A DNA stretch of 64,000 bases, taken from Mesorhizobium helmanticense (GTDB lineage Bacteria; Pseudomonadota; Alphaproteobacteria; Rhizobiales; Rhizobiaceae). Below the pieces are notes generated by a model. That model was given only the letters and a program-made list of their open reading frames with translations, did no database searches and was not told where the DNA came from. Both the position numbers and the translations under genes were made by a program. Shown in pieces: positions 17,857 through 29,182 of this stretch; within the stretch, counting starts at the first letter, position 1, and the number at the start of each line of letters is the position of its first letter. The DNA lies in NCBI RefSeq assembly GCF_003034915.1, contig NZ_PZJX01000021.1:1-64000 (forward strand), in the 5' to 3' direction.

Positions 17857-18726
17857 GTGCGAGTGCTTAACGTTGGTGTCGTGGATACGATCGAACATGG
17901 CCAGACTTCGGTTCTGCCGGCCGCCCAGCGCGTCGCCGGAATGGCGCGGCTTGCCTGCGACAGGAATGGCGGCCGCACGCGCCTGCGGCGCCTCTATCAG
18001 GATGGTTCCGCCAAGATCCGCATGCCGGCCGTCTCGGCAGATCCGTTGGAAGCCGTGCTGATCAACACCGCCGGCGGACTGACCGGCGGAGACCGCCTTG
18101 GATGGGAGATCGAAGTCGGTGCCGGCGCTTCCGCCACCATAACCACCCAGGCCTGCGAGAAGGTCTATCGGGCGGCATTCGGCCGCGCGGAGGTGAGCGT
18201 GAAGCTGAGCGTCGGCGAGCATGGCCGCATTGCCTGGCTGCCGCAGGAGACCATCGTATTTGATCGATCGGCCTTTGCCCGCCGGCTCGATGTGGAACTC
18301 GCCGCCGATGCCGAGGCGCTGTTGCTCGAGGCGACCGTCTTCGGCCGCCTCGCCATGGGTGAATGCGCTGCCCAGGGCAGTTTCCATGACCGCTGGCGGG
18401 TCAACCAGGCAGGCGTGCTCGTTCATGCCGAGGATTTCCGCATCGGGCCCGGCATTGCGGCCACTCTTGACCGTTCAGCGGTGGCCGGCGGCGCCATCGC
18501 CATGGCGACGCTGCTGATGGTCTCGCCGCGCGCCGAGGATTTGCTCGACCCGGCCAGGCAGATCATCGGCGGCGAGGGCGATGCCAGTGCCTGGGGCGTG
18601 AGGAAATCTGGCAAGCTTCTTGCGAGGCTGTTCGCTACGGACGGCTACCAGCTCCGTAAGCGGCTGGTTCCGCTCGTTGAATTGCTCAACGGACGGGCGG
18701 GCCTGCCCAAATTATGGTCACTCTGA
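17857..18726 (+). CDS. ureD: Urease accessory protein UreD
   Basis: This 289-residue protein with UreD/UreH features (NTAGGLTGGDR, TTQACEKVYR, WLPQETIVFD) forms the UreD-UreF-UreG complex that loads nickel into apo-urease. The start is a GTG at 17857; no strong ribosome site is seen and a neighbouring in-frame codon is possible. It opens the urease cluster, with ureA 43 bp downstream. Confidence 0.9.
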   Translation: MRVLNVGVVDTIEHGQTSVLPAAQRVAGMARLACDRNGGRTRLRRLYQDGSAKIRMPAVSADPLEAVLINTAGGLTGGDRLGWEIEVGAGASATITTQACEKVYRAAFGRAEVSVKLSVGEHGRIAWLPQETIVFDRSAFARRLDVELAADAEALLLEATVFGRLAMGECAAQGSFHDRWRVNQAGVLVHAEDFRIGPGIAATLDRSAVAGGAIAMATLLMVSPRAEDLLDPARQIIGGEGDASAWGVRKSGKLLARLFATDGYQLRKRLVPLVELLNGRAGLPKLWSL

Positions 18727-18769
18727 TTCCGATTATGCCGTTCTTTGTTGATGTCATCCGGGAAAACGC

Positions 18770-19072
18770 ATGAACCTGACGCCGAGGGAAAAGGACAAGC
18801 TGCTCATCGCCATGGCGGCCATCGTGGCGCGCAAGCGGCTCGAACGCGGCGTCAAGCTCAACCATCCGGAGGCGATCGCGCTGATCAGCGACTTCGTCGT
18901 CGAGGGCGCCCGCGACGGCCGCCCGGTCGCCGAACTGATGGAGGCCGGCGCCCATGTCGTGACCCGCGCGCAGGTGATGGAAGGCATCGCCGAGATGATC
19001 CACGACGTTCAGGTCGAGGCGACGTTTCCCGACGGCACCAAGCTGGTGACCGTGCACGAGCCGATAAGGTGA
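18770..19072 (+). CDS. ureA: Urease gamma subunit
   Basis: This is a 100-residue gamma subunit of the usual length, starting [11 protein letters not shown] and containing [11 protein letters not shown] and the conserved VTVHEPI end. It packs against UreB and UreC in the trimer of the urease. A DUF1272 gene follows 24 bp downstream. Confidence 0.95.
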   Translation: MNLTPREKDKLLIAMAAIVARKRLERGVKLNHPEAIALISDFVVEGARDGRPVAELMEAGAHVVTRAQVMEGIAEMIHDVQVEATFPDGTKLVTVHEPIR

Positions 19073-19096
19073 GGGCCGATAAGGTGAGGAGAGAGA

Positions 19097-19351
19097 ATGC
19101 TTGAGCTGCGCCCCAACTGCGAATGCTGCGACAAGGACCTGCCGCCGGAGGCGACGGACGCGCTGATCTGCACCTTCGAATGCACCTTCTGCGCAGAGTG
19201 CGTGGAACATGTACTGGGCGGCGTCTGTCCGAACTGCGGCGGCAATTTCGCACCGCGCCCGATCCGCCCGGCAGCGAAGCTGACGAAATATCCCGCCTCG
19301 ACCAAGCGCGTGCTCAAGGCCGATGGCTGCGGCTCCAGCAAGGCCGCCTGA
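19097..19351 (+). CDS. DUF1272 zinc-ribbon protein
   Basis: This 84-residue protein has four paired cysteine motifs: CECC near residue 8, CTFEC and CAEC in the middle, and CPNC. This is the DUF1272 pattern and predicts a small structural zinc fold. An AGGAGAGAG site precedes the ATG. It is embedded between ureA and the HupE/UreJ gene. A role in metal handling for urease is possible by context but not shown. Confidence 0.85.
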   Translation: MLELRPNCECCDKDLPPEATDALICTFECTFCAECVEHVLGGVCPNCGGNFAPRPIRPAAKLTKYPASTKRVLKADGCGSSKAA

Positions 19352-19383
19352 CCGGCATCATCCCTATAACGGAAGGCATACAG

Positions 19384-19977
19384 ATGATCCCCGCAACGAT
19401 GAAACGCACCACCCTCTCGGCGATCCTGCTTCTGGCTGCGGCGATGCCCGCCTATGCCCATGTCGGCATCGGTACGACATCGTCCTTCACATCTGGCTTC
19501 AGCCACCCGCTTTCCGGCCTCGACCACATGACGGTGATGATCGCCGTTGGCCTGTGGGCTGCGCTCAAGGGCGGCAAGGCGGTTCTTGCCTGGCCACTGG
19601 CCTTCGTCGGCGTCATGCTGGCCGGCGGCGCGCTTGGCATGGCGCATGTGCCGGTGCCCCTCGTCGAGCCGGGCATATTGGCCTCGGTCGTAGCGCTCGG
19701 GCTGCTGGTCGCGCTGGCTGTCGATCTCCCTGTCTCTGCCGGCGTCGCCATCATCGGCATGTTCGCGCTGTTCCACGGCCATGCCCATGGCACCGAGGTG
19801 CCCGAAAATGCCGGCGGGCTTGAATATATGGCCGGCTTTGCCGTCGCCACGGCAGCGCTCCATGCCGTCGGCATCGCTGCCGGGCTCGGTCTTGGCGCGC
19901 GGTTTCGCAGCCTTGCCCGTGTCGCCGGCGGTGCCTGTGCCGCAGCCGGCGTCGGCCTGGTCTTCGGCGTTCTGTGA
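19384..19977 (+). CDS. ureJ: HupE/UreJ-family nickel permease
   Basis: This 197-residue protein has an N-terminal signal segment ending MPAYAH, the HP-GLDH signature ([12 protein letters not shown]) and about six transmembrane helices. A second histidine-rich stretch is [11 protein letters not shown]. HupE/UreJ proteins are secondary nickel or cobalt importers, which fits its place between ureA and ureB. The start at 19384 gives the full signal peptide; Met at 19399 is an alternative. Confidence 0.88.
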   Translation: MIPATMKRTTLSAILLLAAAMPAYAHVGIGTTSSFTSGFSHPLSGLDHMTVMIAVGLWAALKGGKAVLAWPLAFVGVMLAGGALGMAHVPVPLVEPGILASVVALGLLVALAVDLPVSAGVAIIGMFALFHGHAHGTEVPENAGGLEYMAGFAVATAALHAVGIAAGLGLGARFRSLARVAGGACAAAGVGLVFGVL

Positions 19978-19985
19978 GGCTGGCG

Positions 19986-20291
19986 ATGATCCCGGGCGAA
20001 ATCATAACAGCAGGCGGCGACATCGAGCTGAACAAGGGGCAGCCGACCGTCACCTTGAAAGTGGCCAACAGCGGCGACCGGCCGATCCAGGTCGGCAGCC
20101 ACTACCATTTCTTCGAAACCAATGAGGGGCTGAAATTCGATCGCGACAGGGCGCGGGGCATGCGTCTCGACATCGCCGCCGGCACGGCCATGCGTTTCGA
20201 ACCGGGGCAGGAGCGCGACGTCACGCTGGTGCCATTCGGCGGCAAGCGCGAGGTCTACGGATTTCAGCAGAAAATCATGGGCGCCCTGTGA
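19986..20291 (+). CDS. ureB: Urease beta subunit
   Basis: This is a 101-residue beta subunit with MIPGEI at the start, [10 protein letters not shown] in the middle and GKREVYGF near the end, of typical length for a separate beta chain. It begins 9 bp after the ureJ stop. The next gene in the same direction is ureC, but that lies 1.2 kb away because two opposite-strand genes are inserted. Confidence 0.95.
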   Translation: MIPGEIITAGGDIELNKGQPTVTLKVANSGDRPIQVGSHYHFFETNEGLKFDRDRARGMRLDIAAGTAMRFEPGQERDVTLVPFGGKREVYGFQQKIMGAL

Positions 20292-20305
20292 GATCGAGGG
20301 ACGGC

Positions 20306-20800
20306 CTAGTTGGATGGCTTGGCCGCGGCGTAGATGACGATCCTTCCCGGATCGTCGAATTCGACGGCGAGAACGTCTTCGGTCGTCACGCGGCGCGAAT
20401 CGATGGCGTTGAACAGCAGCGCATTCGCCTCGATCTCCTTGCGCAATTCCGCGATGTCGTCCTGATGTTGCTCGACCTTGCTCTCGATCGCCGGCGGCGG
20501 GCCGCCTTCCGTGCGTGCGGCGTCGGTCAGGAAAACGATATCGACCTTGTCGAGCTTGGATGTCTTGCGAACCGTGCCGATGTTTTCGCGCGTCCGATCG
20601 ATCGCGGTAGCGACCTTGCGGGCCTCCACGGCCGTGTTGGTCTCTTCCTGCCTGACCTCGGAGCCGACGATCCGGTCGACGGTATCGGGGCTCTCGAGAC
20701 TTTGCGCATTGAGCGCTGTGTGAGGGACGCTCGCCGCCAGAAACGCCGCCGCGGCAGTCGCATGAAGCCATTTGGCGTCGGGGAAGGTGGTTATCGCCAT
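20306..20800 (-). CDS. Exported hypothetical protein within the urease cluster
   Basis: This 164-residue protein has an N-terminal hydrophobic segment (about 12-30) and a likely signal-peptide cleavage after ALNA. The mature part is charged and predicted helical (RQEETNTAVEARKVATAIDRTRENIG, DDIAELRKEIEANALLFNAID), so a coiled coil is plausible. No family is recognised. It runs against the urease genes, converging on ureB with a 14-bp gap. Confidence 0.6.
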   Translation of the reverse strand: MAITTFPDAKWLHATAAAAFLAASVPHTALNAQSLESPDTVDRIVGSEVRQEETNTAVEARKVATAIDRTRENIGTVRKTSKLDKVDIVFLTDAARTEGGPPPAIESKVEQHQDDIAELRKEIEANALLFNAIDSRRVTTEDVLAVEFDDPGRIVIYAAAKPSN

Positions 20801-20923
20801 GGCTTGCCCTCAGCCCTTTCGAGACTCGTTTTCACGCCAAAAAGTCGAAACGCATCCTCCCCTATGAAGGTTCCCTGCTCGACGCGGCAGGCCGACCTTG
20901 TGCCGGCCCGCCACGGCCTGTCG

Positions 20924-21310
20924 TCAACTCGCTTTCTTGGTGATCAGGGTCAGCGCGCCATCGTTGCTCATGCTGGCGGCGATCACCTGCGCCGAGGTCA
21001 GCCCCTTGGCTTCAAGCGCGGACTTGACCTTCGGTGTCGCGTCGATCGAGCTGCGCAGTTTCTGCAGACCTTCGTCGCCGCGCTGGGCGATCACCTGGTT
21101 GACCTGCGTCTGCGTGGCCGCGGGCAGTTCCTTGATGTCGACGATGTTGACGCTCTGGATCGTCGGCGCGGCCGGCTGAGCTCCAGGCGCCGCCGGGGCG
21201 GGTGCTGCTGGCGGTTGAGCCGGCGCGGGCTGGGCAGGCTGTTGCTGGGCGCTGGCGGCGCTCGCCAGGGCAAGAGTGGCGACTGCCGCGAGAAGTATCG
21301 TTTTGCGCAT
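20924..21310 (-). CDS. Exported Pro/Ala-rich hypothetical protein
   Basis: This 128-residue protein has a clear signal peptide (MRKTILLAAVATLALASAASA), a Gln/Pro/Ala-rich linker (about 22-50) and a small C-terminal domain (about 52-128). No family is recognised. It is transcribed away from ureC, so the 191-bp gap 21311-21501 must carry divergent promoters. A widely spaced inverted repeat, ATGACCCG (21351) with CGGGTCAT (21400), lies in that gap. Confidence 0.6.
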   Translation of the reverse strand: MRKTILLAAVATLALASAASAQQQPAQPAPAQPPAAPAPAAPGAQPAAPTIQSVNIVDIKELPAATQTQVNQVIAQRGDEGLQKLRSSIDATPKVKSALEAKGLTSAQVIAASMSNDGALTLITKKAS

Positions 21311-21501
21311 GGATCTTCCTTTCCATCGATTGGCAAACGGTCGGTTTGGGATGACCCGGCCACCTCAAAGGGTAAATGGGATCGCAAGGTGTCGCCGAGC
21401 GGGTCATTGCGTGACCATAGGATGGCGACAATGTGGGCCGGGCTTCGACAAACCACATCTTCCGGCCGCATCTTCGGGCCGTATTTCGGGAGCAATTGCT
21501 G

Positions 21502-23208
<1,707 letters not shown>

Positions 23209-23214
<6 letters not shown>

Positions 23215-23230
23215 CGCGATGGCGCTAGAA
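23209..23230. other. Hairpin over the ureC stop codon
   Basis: TTCTAGCGC (23209-23217) pairs perfectly with GCGCTAGAA (23222-23230) around a 4-base loop GATG, and includes the ureC TAG stop. There is no following T-run, so it is not a standard intrinsic terminator. It may stabilise or process the 3' end of the ureC message. Confidence 0.45.
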
Positions 23231-23261
23231 CGCCTGATGCAGAACAGGCCGTGATAAATCC

Positions 23262-23855
23262 ATGGAACAGCAGCTCGTTTCTGCCCACGACATTTTCCCG
23301 CATATCCGCATTGTCATGGGCATGGTGATCGGTCTCGGCGTTACCCGCCTTCTGTCGGGGCTGGCCCGCATCGTCCAGCATCCCGGCCAGTACCGGATCT
23401 ACTCCGTGCATCTGGCCTGGGTCGCATCCATGCTGTTGTTGCTGGTGCATTTCTGGTGGTGGGAGTTCGGCCTCTACACCCTCGAGACCTGGACCTTCGG
23501 CAAATACCTGTTCATCATCTTCTACGCCGTCATCCTGTTCATGCTGTGCGCGCTGCTGTTCCCGGACTCCATGCTCGACTACACCAGCTACGAGGATTTC
23601 TTCTATTCGCGCCGCGCCTGGTTCTTCGGTCTGCTGGCGACGACCTATCTTCTCGACGTCATCGACACGCTGCTGAAAGGGCCTGAGCATTTCGCTCATT
23701 TCGGCATTGAATACCTGATCCGAACGCCGGTTTTCGTCGTGCTCTGCATTGCCGCGATCCTGCTGCGCGACCGCCGCTTTCACATCGCCTTTGTCGCCGG
23801 CACGCTGATCTACCAGGTATCGTTCATCCTGCGGCTCTTCGACACGATCGCTTGA
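23262..23855 (+). CDS. Polytopic membrane protein between ureC and ureE
   Basis: This 197-residue protein has about six hydrophobic segments, with the most aromatic around 50-66 (HLAWVASMLLLLVHFWWW). It lacks charged catalytic motifs, and no family was recognised with certainty. It is co-oriented with ureC (47 bp) and ureE (56 bp), so it is probably co-transcribed. A membrane role in urea or nickel supply is only suggested by position. Confidence 0.6.
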   Translation: MEQQLVSAHDIFPHIRIVMGMVIGLGVTRLLSGLARIVQHPGQYRIYSVHLAWVASMLLLLVHFWWWEFGLYTLETWTFGKYLFIIFYAVILFMLCALLFPDSMLDYTSYEDFFYSRRAWFFGLLATTYLLDVIDTLLKGPEHFAHFGIEYLIRTPVFVVLCIAAILLRDRRFHIAFVAGTLIYQVSFILRLFDTIA

Positions 23856-23911
23856 GCCCCGTTGGGCCGACGGTCAGGATGGTCTAGGTTCCCACGGAAA
23901 GGCAGATTTAC

Positions 23912-24487
23912 ATGAAGCTCGACATCCGCACCGACTTCACCAAATTCCCGCGCGCCATCTCCGTGCTGACCGCCAGCGAGGCCGGAACGACCGCATCCTA
24001 TGATCGTGTCGTGCTTGCCCATGACGAGCGGCATCTGCGCCGCCGCGCCATCCAAACGTCAGGCGGCGACAAGGTGCTGGTCGACCTGCCCGAGCCGGTT
24101 GCCTTGGGCGACCGCGATCGGCTGGTGCTCGAGGATGGCCGCCATGTCGAGATCATCGCCGCCGAGGAACCACTCTACGACATCCGCGCCTTGAGCGCTG
24201 TCCATCTCACCGAGCTCGCCTGGCATATCGGCAACCGTCACCTTGCAGCAAACATCGGGACGAACCGCATCCTCATCCTGCGCGACCATGTCATCAAGGC
24301 GATGCTGGAAGGGCTGGGCGCCACGGTCACCGATGTCCTGGAACCGTTCGTGCCGGTGCGCGGCGCCTATTCCGGCCATGGTCATGCCCATGCCGAGGCG
24401 CACAGCCATGCCGAAGCGCATTCGCATGCCCATGGCGAGTCGCATTCTCATTCGCACAGCCATTCGCATGACCATCACCATGACTGA
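23912..24487 (+). CDS. ureE: Urease accessory protein UreE, nickel metallochaperone
   Basis: This 191-residue protein has the UreE fold: an N-terminal peptide-binding domain and a C-terminal metal-binding domain with WHIGNRH and [14 protein letters not shown] long His-rich tail (about 155-191, repeated [14 protein letters not shown] units) binds nickel. It delivers Ni to the UreG complex. Its stop overlaps the ureF start by 8 bp. Confidence 0.93.
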   Translation: MKLDIRTDFTKFPRAISVLTASEAGTTASYDRVVLAHDERHLRRRAIQTSGGDKVLVDLPEPVALGDRDRLVLEDGRHVEIIAAEEPLYDIRALSAVHLTELAWHIGNRHLAANIGTNRILILRDHVIKAMLEGLGATVTDVLEPFVPVRGAYSGHGHAHAEAHSHAEAHSHAHGESHSHSHSHSHDHHHD

Positions 24488-25151
24488 CCAGCCTTCGGGC
24501 ATCGCCCTGTTGCGGCTGATGGCGTGGCTGTCGCCGGCTTTTCCGGTTGGCGGCTTTTCCTACAGCCATGGCCTCGAACGCACGGTGCATGACGGGTTGG
24601 TGGCCGACGGCGAAAGCCTTGCTGCGTGGCTGGAGACGCTGGTCGAGATGGGCTCGGGCTGGAACGACGCGGTGCTGTTCGCCGAAAGCTGGCGGCGCGC
24701 CCGCGAGGGCGGCGATCTCGACGGGATCGCCGCAGTTGCCGAGGCCCTGGCCGGCTCGCGTGAGCGCCACACCGAGACAATGCTGCAAGGCGCGGCTTTC
24801 CTAAAGGCGGCCTCGGCCTGGCCGTGCCACGTGCTGGAACGTCTGCCGGCCGAATGCCCCTATTGCGTCGCTGTCGGCGCGGTGGCCGGCGGCAACGGCA
24901 TCGCCTTGCCTGACGCGCTGTCGGCCTTCCTGCAGGCCTTCTTCTCCAATCTCGTCCAAGCCGCGATCAGGCTCGGCGTCGTCGGCCAGACGGAAGCCGT
25001 GGCGCTGCTCGCCGGCTTCGAGCCGCTGGCGTTGGAAACGGCATCCCGCGCCTCCAATTCGACGCTTGACGATCTCGGCGGCTGCGCCTTCGTCTCCGAT
25101 ATCATGGCGATGAAGCACGAAACCCAGTATTCCCGGCTGTTCCGCTCATGA
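24480..25151 (+). CDS. ureF: Urease accessory protein UreF
   Basis: This 223-residue all-helical protein has the UreF signatures [21 protein letters not shown] and [16 protein letters not shown]. It forms the UreD-F-G activation complex. The start ATG at 24480 gives a normal N-terminus; ATG 24468 is four codons upstream in the same frame. It overlaps both ureE (8 bp) and the DUF3995 gene (ATGA), so translation is coupled. Confidence 0.92.
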   Translation: MTDQPSGIALLRLMAWLSPAFPVGGFSYSHGLERTVHDGLVADGESLAAWLETLVEMGSGWNDAVLFAESWRRAREGGDLDGIAAVAEALAGSRERHTETMLQGAAFLKAASAWPCHVLERLPAECPYCVAVGAVAGGNGIALPDALSAFLQAFFSNLVQAAIRLGVVGQTEAVALLAGFEPLALETASRASNSTLDDLGGCAFVSDIMAMKHETQYSRLFRS

Positions 25152-25584
25152 TCGTGCTTGCCTTCATTCTTTCCCTCGTCCTGCTTTTGATCACCACGCT
25201 GCATGTCTATTGGGGCATCGGCGGCATCTGGCCAGGCAGGGACGCTGCCTCCTGCGCCCACGCGGTGGTCGGCTTTCGCGGCGTCGACGAGATGCCGGCG
25301 CCCTTCGCCTGTTTTGCCGTCGCCGCTTGCCTCGGCCTGGCGACGCTATGGCCGATGGCGCTCGAAGGCGTCTTTGCCACACCCTTTCCCAAGGCCGGGC
25401 TTGCCGCCGCCTCACTGCTCATTGCGCTGGTTTTCCTCGGCCGCGGCATTGCCGGCTTCACGCCCTGGTGGCGGCGGCTGGCGTCCGAACAGCCTTTCGC
25501 GCGCCTCGATGTCAGCTATTATTCGCCGCTCTGCCTGTTGATCGGGGCAGGCTTCGCCGTTCTTGCCATCACGGGGTTTTCCGC

Positions 25585-25588
<4 letters not shown>
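25148..25588 (+). CDS. DUF3995 membrane protein
   Basis: This 146-residue protein with about four transmembrane helices has the DUF3995 pattern ([12 protein letters not shown] near residue 20, ending in [13 protein letters not shown]). Start and stop overlap ureF and ureG by ATGA, so it is part of the operon. Its function is unknown; a place in the urease unit is seen, a role is not. Confidence 0.78.
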
Positions 25589-26226
<638 letters not shown>

Positions 26227-26311
26227 GCACCGACGCTCGCCTGCACCAAACGAAACCGGTTGCACGACTGTCCGGCGCGCGGCATCCTTCATTCTTTGAC
26301 GGAGGTTTTCA

Positions 26312-27079
26312 ATGAGCATCGCCCGCCTGCAGAAGGAACCGTTGACCAACCTGCCCTTCTACGAGGAGCGCGTCGATCTTGCTTGCGCCTTCCGCTGGAC
26401 TGCGCGGCTCAACATGCATGAGGCGGTGGCCAATCACTTCTCGCTGGCCGTCAACGAACACGGCTCGCAATTCCTGATGAATCCCAACCAGGTGCATTTC
26501 TCGCGCATCAAGGCGAGCGACCTGCTTTTGATCGACGCCAACGATCCCGACACGCAGTCCGGCCCCAATGCGCCCGACCCGACGGCGTGGGGCCTGCATG
26601 GCGCCATCCATCGCAATGTACGCCATGCGCGCTGCGTCATGCATGTGCACTCGATCCACGCCACCGTGCTCGCCTCGCTCGCCGACTCGACCTTGCCGCC
26701 AATCGACCAGAACTCGGCGATCTTCTTCAATCGCCATGTCGTCGACGGCCATTATGGCGGACTGGCCTTCGAGGAGGAAGGCGAGCGCTGCTCGCAGCTG
26801 CTCGTCGATCCCAAGGTCAAGGTGATGGTCATGGGCAATCACGGCGTGCTGGTCATCGGCGACAGCGTCGCCGACACTTTCAACCGCATGTTCTATTTCG
26901 AGCGCGCCGCCGAGACCTACATCAAGGCGCTGTGGACCGGCCGGCCACTGCGCGTGCTTTCCGACGAGATCGCCGAAAAAGCGGCGCGCGAGCAGGAAGA
27001 CTATCCAGGCCAGGCCGAAAGGCACCTTTCGGAGCTGAAAGCGATTCTCGACGAGCAGGAGCCGGTCTACCGGAACTGA
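26312..27079 (+). CDS. Class II aldolase/adducin family protein
   Basis: This 255-residue protein carries the family's metal-binding histidines in VMHVHSIHAT and the later MGNHGVLVIG. Family members are zinc-dependent sugar-phosphate aldolases or decarboxylase-like enzymes. The exact substrate is not evident. It has a GGAGG site upstream and converges on the HAD phosphatase gene. Confidence 0.8.
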   Translation: MSIARLQKEPLTNLPFYEERVDLACAFRWTARLNMHEAVANHFSLAVNEHGSQFLMNPNQVHFSRIKASDLLLIDANDPDTQSGPNAPDPTAWGLHGAIHRNVRHARCVMHVHSIHATVLASLADSTLPPIDQNSAIFFNRHVVDGHYGGLAFEEEGERCSQLLVDPKVKVMVMGNHGVLVIGDSVADTFNRMFYFERAAETYIKALWTGRPLRVLSDEIAEKAAREQEDYPGQAERHLSELKAILDEQEPVYRN

Positions 27080-27715
27080 CTATTTAAGCCCCAGTTGAGC
27101 TCGCAATTCCTCGGCGCTGTTGATGACGATGGCGCCGGGCGGTCCTTCCATCGGCGCCTCCGGCCAGAACATCGTCTTCATCCCTGCCGCCAGCCCGGCC
27201 ATGGCGCCTGTCCGGCTGTCGTCAACCGCAACCGCTTGCGTGGGATCGACGCCGGCCAGCCAGGCGGCGCGCAGGAACGGCTCGGGGTGCGGCTTGCCCT
27301 CGCGCACATCGTTGCGGCTGATGGTTTTCATGCCGGGATAGGAAAGGCCGACCGCCCGCAGATTGGCGTCGACGATCAGCCGGTCGGAATTGGACACCAC
27401 CGCCTGTTCCACGCCAAGCGCGTGCAGTTCGTTGAAGATCTCGATCGCGCCGGGACGCGGCACCAGCGTCTCGGCCATCGGCAGGTAGTGATCGTATTTG
27501 CGCACGATCCAGTCGTCGAACGGCAGGTCGAGACCGAACTCCTCGCGCAGCATCTCATAGACCGGCCATGCCGCGACACCGAGCACCCGCTGATGCAGGT
27601 TGTTTGGGGGCGGGATGCCGACACTGTGCAGCGCCGCCACCAAGGCCGCCTCGTGCAGCGGCTCGCTATCGACCAGCGTTCCGTCCATGTCCCAGAAAAC
27701 CGCTTTTGGTGTCAT
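27080..27715 (-). CDS. HAD-superfamily hydrolase (beta-phosphoglucomutase-like)
   Basis: This 211-residue protein has HAD motif I FWDMDGTLVDSE (nucleophile Asp9, Asp11), motif II VVSNSD, a Lys in GKPHPEPF and motif IV VAVDDSRTG. It is a cap-containing sugar-phosphate phosphatase or mutase. The start at 27715 follows an AGAGGGA site; an upstream in-frame codon at 27754 lacks support. It is divergent from the SorC-type regulator. Confidence 0.82.
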   Translation of the reverse strand: MTPKAVFWDMDGTLVDSEPLHEAALVAALHSVGIPPPNNLHQRVLGVAAWPVYEMLREEFGLDLPFDDWIVRKYDHYLPMAETLVPRPGAIEIFNELHALGVEQAVVSNSDRLIVDANLRAVGLSYPGMKTISRNDVREGKPHPEPFLRAAWLAGVDPTQAVAVDDSRTGAMAGLAAGMKTMFWPEAPMEGPPGAIVINSAEELRAQLGLK

Positions 27716-27823
27716 GCGAGAATCCCTCTTTCGATCCCCATAACGGGTTTGCATCGGGAGATAAACCGTTGAGCCCGTCTATCCTCGATGTCGACGGGGC
27801 GATTGCCTCGTTGAACGATGCAA

Positions 27824-27865
27824 GCAATTGCTCTGGCGATAGACAATTGCGCACGGGGCAATTCC
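27824..27865. promoter_or_regulatory. Repeated CAATTGC motifs upstream of the SorC-type regulator
   Basis: GCAATTGC at 27824, ACAATTGC at 27843 and GCAATTCC at 27858 follow each other at 19 and 15 bp. A related AATTGCC lies at 30320, upstream of the polyol operon. They are candidate operators for the regulator encoded next; evidence is by eye only. Confidence 0.35.
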
Positions 27866-27917
27866 CTGCAAGACTATGGCATCTGTCCTGTGATGGGTGG
27901 AGGCGGGAGGGCTGAAG

Positions 27918-28874
27918 TTGAATTCGCGGCAGGAAGGCAGCAGCAGGCTGGACGACGCGGCGCGCGCCGGCTGGCTCTACTATGTTGCCGGCAACACGCA
28001 GGACCAGATCGCCGCCACGCTCGGCATTTCCAGGCAGACCGCGCAACGGCTGGTGTCGCTGGCGGTGTCGGAAGGCTTGATCAAGGTGCGGGTCGATCAT
28101 CCGATCGCCAATTGCCTCGATCTCGCCGCACGGTTGAAATTGCGCTTCGCTCTCGACCTGGTCGAGGTGGTGCCGAGCGATCCCGCTTCGTCCTCGACCA
28201 CCATCGGCATCGCCGAGGCGGCGGCCGCCGAGATCGAGCGGCGGCTGAGGTCACCGGAGCCGATCGTCATGGCCATCGGCACCGGCCGCACGCTGAAGGC
28301 GGCGATCGAGCAGCTGCCGCCGATGGAATGCCCGCAGCACAAGGTGGTGTCGCTGACCGGCAACATCTCGCCCGACGGTTCGGCCGCCTTCTACAACGTC
28401 ATCTTCACCATGGCCGACCGGGTCAAGGCGCGCTCCTTCCCGATGCCGCTGCCGGTCATCGCCTCCTCGCCGGAGGAACGCGAGATGCTGCTCAACCAGC
28501 CGATGATCCAGCCGACATTGGCGCTTGCGGCGGAGGCCGACGTCACCTTCGTCGGCATCGGCGATCTCGGCCCCAGGGCGCCGCTTTACGAGGACGGCTT
28601 CATTTCCGAGAGCGAGCTGAAGGCGCTGCAAAAGGCAGGCGGTGTCGCCGAAATCGTCGGCTGGGTGTTCGACCGCGAAGGCCGGATGATCGAGGGCATC
28701 ACCAATGAACGGGTGTCGTCGGCGGCATTGCCGTCGCGCGAAAAGTCGCTGGTGATCGCGCTCGCCATGGGCGAGCGCAAACTGCCGGGCATCCTTGCGG
28801 CGGTGAACCGGCGGCTGGTCAACGGCCTCATCACGGATGAGAAAACCGCCGCTGCCCTGCTGGCGGCGGGCTGA
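27918..28874 (+). CDS. SorC/DeoR-type sugar-binding transcriptional regulator
   Basis: This protein of about 318 residues has an N-terminal helix-turn-helix (NTQDQIAATLGISRQTAQRLV) and a large sugar-phosphate-binding domain (about 60-315, with GTGRTLKAAIEQL and VGIGDLGPRAPLY). It probably controls the polyol operon at 30371-39178. A TTG start at 27918 is preferred because GGGAGGG lies 8 bases before it; a GTG at 27897 would add 7 residues. Confidence 0.82.
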   Translation: MNSRQEGSSRLDDAARAGWLYYVAGNTQDQIAATLGISRQTAQRLVSLAVSEGLIKVRVDHPIANCLDLAARLKLRFALDLVEVVPSDPASSSTTIGIAEAAAAEIERRLRSPEPIVMAIGTGRTLKAAIEQLPPMECPQHKVVSLTGNISPDGSAAFYNVIFTMADRVKARSFPMPLPVIASSPEEREMLLNQPMIQPTLALAAEADVTFVGIGDLGPRAPLYEDGFISESELKALQKAGGVAEIVGWVFDREGRMIEGITNERVSSAALPSREKSLVIALAMGERKLPGILAAVNRRLVNGLITDEKTAAALLAAG

Positions 28875-28896
28875 TTTCCGATAAGCCCTAGCAAGG

Positions 28897-29082
28897 CTAC
28901 TGGCGCGGGCCGTATGGATCGTTGCCGTCGAGAAAACCCATGTCGCGTTGCAGATGCGGCGGCAGTTCCCTGATGTCGAGATAGGTCCGTTTCCGCGCTA
29001 CGTGCCGTGCAAATCCGCGCACCAACCGCGAAAACCAGCCGTGGCCTGGAGTGAGAAGCAGTTTTTCCTGGACCGTGGTCAT
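28897..29082 (-). CDS. Small DUF1127-like protein
   Basis: This 61-residue basic protein has a DUF1127-like end (YLDIRELPPHLQRDMGFLDG). It is divergent from the LysR gene at 29183 and converges on the SorC-type gene. Together with 3538-3786 the window has two members of this family. Function is unknown. Confidence 0.65.
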   Translation of the reverse strand: MTTVQEKLLLTPGHGWFSRLVRGFARHVARKRTYLDIRELPPHLQRDMGFLDGNDPYGPRQ

Positions 29083-29182
29083 GATCGTCAGCCTTCGCTA
29101 TGAGGGATCGTCGACCACGAATATCGGCTTGGCGGCGCCTTGCCGCCAATCAAACGTCGATTACGGCCCATAAGGAGTCCTT

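Noticed and set aside
24361..24487. Possible CRISPR-like or simple repeat from the CATGCCCATGCC and CATTCGCAT pattern
   Set aside because: It is the coding sequence of the His-rich tail of UreE, irregular in period and in frame.
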